Below the pieces are notes generated by a model. The model saw nothing but the letters and a program-made list of their open reading frames with translations. It did no database searches and was not told the DNA's origin. A stretch of DNA of 36,596 bases, from NCBI RefSeq assembly GCF_002723835.1, contig NZ_BEWG01000035.1, positions 9,406 through 46,001 of the forward strand, written 5' to 3'. This document shows, one piece after another, positions 31,690-36,596 of the stretch. The DNA is from Mycobacterium sp. shizuoka-1. Its GTDB lineage: Bacteria > Actinomycetota > Actinomycetes > Mycobacteriales > Mycobacteriaceae. Numbering within the stretch: position 1 is the first letter of the stretch; each line of letters begins with the position of its first letter. Position numbers and translations under genes: made by a program.

Positions 31690-33066
31690 GTGGACGCCGG
31701 GGATAGTCGGTCGTCAATCGTCGACACTGCACCGTCTCCGGCGGTGCTGAAGAGGGCAATCGCCGCGTCTGCCATCGGCAACGCAACCGAATGGTTCGAC
31801 TACGGCGTCTACGCCTACGGCGTCACCTACATCTCCGCGGCGATCTTCCCCGGAGACGCACAGCAGGCGACCCTGCTGGCACTGATGACGTTCGCGGTCT
31901 CCTTCCTGGTCAGACCCCTCGGCGGGTTCGTGTGGGGACCGCTCGGCGATCGCCTCGGACGAAAGAGCGTCCTGGCGATCACCATCGTGCTGATGGCCGG
32001 CGCGACATTCTTGGTCGGCCTGGTCCCGACCTACGCCACCATCGGTGTGTGGGCGCCGATCCTGCTGGTGTTGCTGCGGATGGTCCAGGGTTTCTCCACG
32101 GGCGGCGAGTACGGGGGGGCGGCCACGTTCATGGCCGAGTACGCCCCCAGCCGCCGTCGCGGCGTGCTGGGGAGCTTCCTCGAGTTCGGCACCCTGGCCG
32201 GGTTCTCCTCGGGTGCGCTGCTGATGCTCGGATGTTCTCTGGTGCTCGGCGACGACCAGATGCAGTCGTATGGATGGCGACTTCCGTTCCTGGTGGCCGC
32301 GCCGCTCGGCTTGATCGGGGTGTACCTGCGGTCGCGACTGCAGGACACCCCCGTGTTTCGCGAATTGGAAGCCAAAGGCGGAACCGAAGCCAGCACCACC
32401 ACCCAATTCCGCGACCTGCTTGCCGGGTATTGGCGTCCGGTCCTGCAGCTCGGTGGCATGGTCGTTGCCCTGAACGTGGTCAACTACACGCTCTTGAGCT
32501 ACATGCCGACCTACTTGGAAAGCGAGATCGGTCTGTCCGCCGACCAGTCGCTGGTGGTACCCATCATCGGGATGCTGTCGATGATGGTCTTCATTCCCTT
32601 CGCCGGCCTGCTGTCCGACCGGGTGGGCCGCAAACCGCTGTGGTGGTTCTCCCTGATCGGATTGTTCCTCGCGGGCGTGCCGATGTTCTTGCTGATGGGC
32701 ACCGGCTTGTTCGGCGCCGCAATCGGATTCGCGGTGCTGGGACTGCTCTATGTACCCCAGTTGGCCACCATCTCGGCAACCTTCCCGGCGATGTTCCCCA
32801 CGCAGGTTCGCTATGCCGGCTTCGCGATCGCCTACAACGTGTCGACCTCGATCTTCGGTGGCACCGCACCGGCGATCAACGACTGGCTGATCGGCAGCAC
32901 CGGCGACGCCCTGGTTCCGGCGTACTACATGATGGGAGCCTGCCTCATCGGGGCACTGGCGCTACTCAAGGTGCCCGAGACAACTCGCTGCCCCCTCAAC
33001 GGCACCGCCACGCCAGGAACCGAGGACGCACCGCCGCCGGTCGCCTACGACAAGGTCCTCGCCTGA
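31690..33066 (+). CDS. MHS-family (ProP-like) metabolite:H+ symporter
   Basis: A 458-aa MFS transporter of the metabolite:H+ symporter family. ASAIGNATEWFDYGVYAYGVTYISAAIFPGD in TM1 and the MFS signature GPLGDRLGRKSVL in loop 2-3 are diagnostic. Twelve TM segments can be followed, with the matching GLLSDRVGRKPLWW in the second half. The ProP-like spelling suggests proline/betaine or an organic acid as substrate; the long C-terminal coiled coil of E. coli ProP is missing, so osmosensing is unlikely. The GTG at 31690 has a GAGGAGG six bases upstream, which decides this start over the earlier open codons. Confidence 0.9.
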   Translation: MDAGDSRSSIVDTAPSPAVLKRAIAASAIGNATEWFDYGVYAYGVTYISAAIFPGDAQQATLLALMTFAVSFLVRPLGGFVWGPLGDRLGRKSVLAITIVLMAGATFLVGLVPTYATIGVWAPILLVLLRMVQGFSTGGEYGGAATFMAEYAPSRRRGVLGSFLEFGTLAGFSSGALLMLGCSLVLGDDQMQSYGWRLPFLVAAPLGLIGVYLRSRLQDTPVFRELEAKGGTEASTTTQFRDLLAGYWRPVLQLGGMVVALNVVNYTLLSYMPTYLESEIGLSADQSLVVPIIGMLSMMVFIPFAGLLSDRVGRKPLWWFSLIGLFLAGVPMFLLMGTGLFGAAIGFAVLGLLYVPQLATISATFPAMFPTQVRYAGFAIAYNVSTSIFGGTAPAINDWLIGSTGDALVPAYYMMGACLIGALALLKVPETTRCPLNGTATPGTEDAPPPVAYDKVLA

Positions 33067-33081
33067 CCCGGCTCCAGACAG

Positions 33082-34692
33082 CTACTCGGTGCTCGGGGGT
33101 GCCTCGTCGGCCACCGGTGGCGGCTGGCCCGGCCGCAGGAATCCCCACAGCGGCGATGCCCGGGTCAGCGGCCAGGTGACCACCCCGCTGACCAGGCTCC
33201 ATACGCTCTGGCCCACCGACTGCGGCACCTGGTCGGGGTCCATCAGATCGTTCTCCGCCAAGGGGCTGGCATCGGCCGACACCATGAACTCGGTGAACTT
33301 GCGCAGCGAACGGCCGGTTCCCCGCAGCGCGTTGATCGCGTGCACGAATGACTTGTGCTGCACCACCTCTCGCGCAAAGGTGTCGACCGGCACGCCCAAG
33401 TGCTCGGCCACCAGGCTGTCTCGGGTGTGCAGGATGAGCCGGTGCACGTCGTCTCGCTGCGAGGCGAACGCCTCGAGGGCGAGATCGCATTCGCTGTCGA
33501 AGCCCAGGGACCGGTTGTTGAGGTTCGACGACCCGATCCGCAGCAGCCTGTCGTCGACGACCAGAACCTTGGCGTGCACATATACCGATGCCCCGCCCTT
33601 GACCGCGGGCCAGTACACGCCGAGCCTGCCGTGCTCGTCGGCCTCCCACAACAGGCGGATCAGGCGTTCCCGCGCGCTGTCCATCGATTGCTGTTCGAGC
33701 CGGCTCTCCGAACTGCGCGGCAGCACGATCACCACCTCGGGTCCGTCCGGCTCCCGCAGCCGCTCCGCGAGCGCCTCGGCCAGGCTGCGGGCAGCGAGGT
33801 ACTGGTTCTCCAGGTAGATGACGTCGCGGGCGGCGGCGATCGCGGCCAGGTTCAGCGCCTCCACCTCACGGACCTCGGGACGGTCCGACAGCGCCGGCAG
33901 CGTGCGTGCGATCCCCACCTCGACATCCCGAAGTGCAGGCCGCAGCGCCGCAGGCCAAGTGTCCTGCCCGTCGGTGACTGCCGCCAACGCCTCACCGGTA
34001 GCGGCCTGCCACCGGTCGCGCGCCTGCTCGCCGAGCGCAGCGGCGGCGGCGCCGTCGACTGCCGCCGCCACTTCGTGACGCGGACCGTACGGCTCTCCGG
34101 CGGCCCGCCGGCCCGGATTGTCGGGCAGGTGCGCCCGGGTGTCCCAACGCGCGAGAGTCAGGTCGATACCGCCGCAGAAGGCGACCGAATCGTCGACCAC
34201 CACGATCTTCTGGTGATGCACCGCCCCGGTCGGATGTGCCCCGTCGACGGCCAGATGCAGTCGGCGCGAGGTGATCTGGTTGATCAGCCCGACGGGCGTG
34301 ACGCCGAACCAGAAGCCGTCGAACGCCGGGAGCAGTCGCAGGTTGGACTTGAGCAGGTACACCGACAACTCGGGGCGGCGCCACAGCAGCCAGTGCAGGA
34401 ACAGTCCCAGGTGGTTGGGACCGGCCAACGTCGGCTCGCCGGCTTCGAACGTCATCCGGGAATCGAGATCCCACCCGATGATCATCACCCGCCGCCGCGC
34501 ACCCAGCATCGCGGCTTTCACCTGCGCGAGATAGTCGGCGCCGTCCACGATCGGCGCGAACCTGTCCGCGACCGCGGTTCGCCAACATGTCTGGCCCGCC
34601 ACCAGCAGCCGGTCCTGGCCAGGAGCTACCGCGTCACCCGCGGCGTCCTGCCCATCCGTCACTGTTCTGGCCTTCCCACTGTTGGCTTCCAT
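33082..34692 (-). CDS. Phospholipase D-like phosphatidyltransferase/phosphodiesterase
   Basis: A 536-aa protein with two HKD sites: HHQKIVVVDDSVAFCGGIDL (His160, Lys162, Asp167) and VYVHAKVLVVDDRLLRIGSSNLNNRS at about 368-393. No membrane segments or signal peptide are seen, unlike classical cardiolipin synthases. The family hydrolyses or transfers phosphatidyl groups. The ATG at 34692 is used here; a GTG at 34662 has a better GGAAGG upstream and is a real alternative. The gene converges with the MHS symporter (15 bases between stops). Confidence 0.9.
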   Translation of the reverse strand: MEANSGKARTVTDGQDAAGDAVAPGQDRLLVAGQTCWRTAVADRFAPIVDGADYLAQVKAAMLGARRRVMIIGWDLDSRMTFEAGEPTLAGPNHLGLFLHWLLWRRPELSVYLLKSNLRLLPAFDGFWFGVTPVGLINQITSRRLHLAVDGAHPTGAVHHQKIVVVDDSVAFCGGIDLTLARWDTRAHLPDNPGRRAAGEPYGPRHEVAAAVDGAAAAALGEQARDRWQAATGEALAAVTDGQDTWPAALRPALRDVEVGIARTLPALSDRPEVREVEALNLAAIAAARDVIYLENQYLAARSLAEALAERLREPDGPEVVIVLPRSSESRLEQQSMDSARERLIRLLWEADEHGRLGVYWPAVKGGASVYVHAKVLVVDDRLLRIGSSNLNNRSLGFDSECDLALEAFASQRDDVHRLILHTRDSLVAEHLGVPVDTFAREVVQHKSFVHAINALRGTGRSLRKFTEFMVSADASPLAENDLMDPDQVPQSVGQSVWSLVSGVVTWPLTRASPLWGFLRPGQPPPVADEAPPSTE

Positions 34693-34768
34693 TGGACGGC
34701 GGGAAGGTCCTCACTGTCGAGCCACGGTGCGACTCGTCACATACTGATCACCACGTGTCCAGGCGGCC

Positions 34769-34784
34769 CGGGCGACCGCGCCCG
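34769..34784 (+). other. Hairpin in the prfC upstream region
   Basis: CGGGCG/CGCCCG with a 4-base loop in the 138-base divergent space between the phospholipase D-like gene and prfC. A TACCAT (34815-34820) downstream could be a -10 hexamer. No clear function. Confidence 0.25.
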
Positions 34785-34830
34785 CGCGATTAGAGGTTTT
34801 CCCTCGTCGGCAAATACCATCGAGGTCGCA

Positions 34831-36477
34831 ATGAGCGATCAAGACCTGGAGATCCGGACCGCCCCCGCCGGAACGGCCGCGGCGGCCCGACTGGCCGGTG
34901 AGGCCGGCCGTCGGCGGACCTTCGCCGTGATCAGCCACCCCGACGCCGGTAAGTCGACGCTGACCGAGGCGCTGGTCCTCCACGCCCGGGTGATCACCCA
35001 GGCCGGCGCGATCCATGGCAAGGCCGGACGGCGGGCCACGGTGTCGGACTGGATGGAGATGGAGCAGGCCAGGGGCATCTCCATCACCTCGACGGCGTTG
35101 CAGTTCCCCTACCGCTCGCCGGACGGGCAAGAGTGCGTGATCAACCTGCTCGACACCCCCGGGCACGCCGACTTCTCCGAGGACACCTACCGGGTGTTGT
35201 CCGCCGTCGACTGCGCGGTCATGCTGATCGACGCCGCCAAAGGTCTGGAACCTCAGACCCTCAAGCTGTTTCAGGTGTGCAAACACCGCGGCCTCCCGAT
35301 CATCACCGTGATCAACAAATGGGACCGCCCCGGCCGCCACGCGCTCGAACTGCTCGACGAGATCTCCGAACGCATCGGGCTCAAACCCACTCCGCTGACC
35401 TGGCCGGTCGGCATCGCCGGCGACTTCAAGGGCGTCCTGGACCGCCGCACCGGCAATTTCATCCGGTTCACCCGCACCGCGGGCGGCGCCACCGCGGCGC
35501 CCGAAGAGCACATCGCCCCCGAGCGCGCGCATGACGCGGCCGGTGTCGACTGGGACAACGCCGTCGAAGAATGCGAACTGCTCTCCGCCGACGGCGGCGA
35601 CCACGACGAGGACGCCTTCCTGCACGGTGTGACGACCCCGGTGCTGTTCACCTCGGCCGCGCTGAATTTCGGGGTGAACCAGCTGCTGGACACGCTGGTG
35701 CGGCTGGCCCCGGCCCCCGGCGGACAAGCCGACGTCGACGGCAAGGTCCGGCCGGTCGATGCGCCGTTCAGCGCGTTCGTGTTCAAGGTGCAGGCCGGCA
35801 TGGACTCCGCCCACCGGGACCGCATCGCCTATGCCCGGGTGTGCTCGGGCACGTTCGAGCGTGGCGACGTGCTCACCCACGCCGCCACCGGCAAACCATT
35901 CGTGACCAAATACGCCCAATCGGTGTTCGGCCAACAGCGTTCCACCCTGGACAACGCCTGGCCCGGTGACGTGATCGGGCTGGCCAACGCGGCGGCGCTG
36001 CGCCCCGGCGACACCCTCTACCGCGACCTACCCGTGCAGTTCCCGCCGATCCCGAGCTTCTCCCCCGAGCATTTCTCGGTCGCCCGCGGCACCGATCCGA
36101 GCAAGCACAAGCAGTTCCGCAAGGGTATCGAGCAGCTCGAACAGGAAGGTGTGGTGCAGGTTCTGCGCTCGGACCGGCGCGGCGAACAGGCGCCGGTGCT
36201 GGCCGCCGTCGGGCCGCTCCAGTTCGAGGTGACCAGCCACCGGATGGCCACCGAGTTCAACGCGCCGATCGCACTGGAACCCCTGCCCTACACCGTGGCC
36301 CGTGCGGTCGACCCCGAGGACGCGGCCTTCGTCGAGAAGCAGGTCTCGATGGAGGTCCTGACCCGAACCGACGGCGTGATGCTGGCGCTGTTCACCACGA
36401 AGTGGCGACTGCAGGGCTTCTGCGAGGACAACCCCAGCGTGCGGTTGCGGCCCTTGGTCGCCGCCGGCGACGATTGA
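34831..36477 (+). CDS. prfC: Peptide chain release factor 3
   Basis: A 548-aa translational GTPase. It shows G1 SHPDAGKSTL, switch I region EQARGISITSTALQF, G3 DTPGHADFSEDTYR and G4 NKWD, followed by EF-G-like domains II (FVFKVQAGMDSAHRDRIAYARVCSG) and III (GPLQFEVTSHRMATEFNAPIALEPL). RF3 releases RF1/RF2 from the ribosome after peptide hydrolysis. GAGGT lies shortly before the ATG. The frame stays open far upstream on this strand, but only as a shadow of the phospholipase D-like gene. The length is usual for RF3 (about 530). Confidence 0.97.
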   Translation: MSDQDLEIRTAPAGTAAAARLAGEAGRRRTFAVISHPDAGKSTLTEALVLHARVITQAGAIHGKAGRRATVSDWMEMEQARGISITSTALQFPYRSPDGQECVINLLDTPGHADFSEDTYRVLSAVDCAVMLIDAAKGLEPQTLKLFQVCKHRGLPIITVINKWDRPGRHALELLDEISERIGLKPTPLTWPVGIAGDFKGVLDRRTGNFIRFTRTAGGATAAPEEHIAPERAHDAAGVDWDNAVEECELLSADGGDHDEDAFLHGVTTPVLFTSAALNFGVNQLLDTLVRLAPAPGGQADVDGKVRPVDAPFSAFVFKVQAGMDSAHRDRIAYARVCSGTFERGDVLTHAATGKPFVTKYAQSVFGQQRSTLDNAWPGDVIGLANAAALRPGDTLYRDLPVQFPPIPSFSPEHFSVARGTDPSKHKQFRKGIEQLEQEGVVQVLRSDRRGEQAPVLAAVGPLQFEVTSHRMATEFNAPIALEPLPYTVARAVDPEDAAFVEKQVSMEVLTRTDGVMLALFTTKWRLQGFCEDNPSVRLRPLVAAGDD

Positions 36478-36494
36478 GCGCGATTTCGGCGCGC
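36478..36494 (+). terminator. Hairpin after prfC
   Basis: GCGCG/CGCGC with a 7-base loop immediately after the prfC TGA. No T tract follows, so it is a weak terminator candidate. Confidence 0.3.
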
Positions 36495-36524
36495 AAACCG
36501 CCGCTGAGCGAACTGTTCTGTTCG

Positions 36525-36566
36525 GGGACATCGCTGACAGTGGTATGTCTCGGGACATCGCTGACA
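36525..36566. repeat. 15-bp direct repeat, probable IS481-type element edge
   Basis: GGGACATCGCTGACA occurs at 36525-36539 and again at 36552-36566. Repeats of this wording are known to me from the ends of actinobacterial IS481-family elements. The window ends a few bases later, so the element itself cannot be confirmed. Confidence 0.5.
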
Positions 36567-36588
36567 CCTGAGTAGGGCTGGGACCAGC

Positions 36589-36596
36589 ATGGTTCA
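36589..36596 (+). mobile_element. Possible transposase start, truncated by window end
   Basis: The last eight bases are ATGGTTCA, which would encode Met-Val-His/Gln. IS481-type transposases often begin Met-Val-His. The evidence is only these bases and the repeat just before them, so the call is tentative. Confidence 0.25.

Noticed and set aside
33067..33081. A bidirectional terminator between the MHS symporter and the phospholipase D-like gene
   Set aside because: Only 15 bases separate the stops and they form no convincing hairpin.
33355..34830. An N-terminal extension of prfC by about 490 codons
   Set aside because: The extension is the shadow of the phospholipase D-like gene on the other strand. 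RF3 begins normally at 34831.
1..36596. tRNA, rRNA, CRISPR array, prophage or toxin-antitoxin genes
   Set aside because: I looked for cloverleaf-like and regularly spaced repeats and for matching protein families and found none.

Overview
The window looks like a chromosomal segment of a fast-growing mycobacterium (Mycolicibacterium type). The reasons are high G+C throughout, frequent GTG starts, leaderless-looking promoters, two cutinase-family secreted esterases, an MmpL transporter of the MmpL4/5 type, a FadE34-like fused acyl-CoA dehydrogenase, an Rv2525c-like Tat-exported protein, and many SDR and TetR genes. No rRNA, tRNA, CRISPR array or phage module was seen. All identifications come from reading motifs; no database search was run.

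Layout. (1) 22-2461, minus strand: a Nudix (CoA pyrophosphatase-like) hydrolase, a small secreted protein, an SDR and an NTF2-like protein. (2) 2567-5623, minus strand: a run headed by an ECF sigma factor and followed by SDR, cupin, unknown 296-aa and VOC genes; it continues into the NTF2-like and SDR genes, so it may be one sigma-headed transcript. (3) 5724-7458: an HD-domain hydrolase divergent from a GlxA-type AraC regulator. (4) 7455-13571, minus strand: a 934-aa LuxR/LAL ATPase regulator, an NmrA-like protein, a cutinase-like esterase, and a FAD monooxygenase that closely resembles rifampicin monooxygenase Rox. (5) 13572-14029: a 458-nt gene-free region with a 21-nt palindrome matching the rifamycin-associated element (RAE). 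(6) 14030-16350: SDR, SDR and a CE4 deacetylase, tail to tail with TenA. (7) 16976-22390: a TetR regulator divergent from amidohydrolase, fused acyl-CoA dehydrogenase, second amidohydrolase and a 94-aa protein, with a palindromic operator inside the promoter. (8) 22605-24042: a cutinase and a nitroreductase. (9) 24043-29267: a frameshifted Rv2525c-like gene and an L,D-transpeptidase-like gene, divergent from tetR and then mmpL; related palindromes lie before tetR and before mmpL. (10) 29410-36477: an unknown protein, a ThrE-type exporter, an MHS-family (ProP-like) symporter, a phospholipase D-like protein and prfC. The last 70 bases carry repeats typical of the edge of an IS481-type element.

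The strongest functional story is the antibiotic-response module at 12090-13648: an RAE palindrome 56 bp upstream of a Rox-like monooxygenase. A promoter-like sequence on the opposite strand is built into the same palindrome and points into DNA with no recognisable gene. The second is envelope regulation around 24043-29267, where one TetR regulator plausibly controls both itself and MmpL, and perhaps the divergent cell-wall genes. The third is the TetR-controlled pair of amidohydrolases flanking a fused acyl-CoA dehydrogenase, in which the first amidohydrolase has lost most of its metal ligands.
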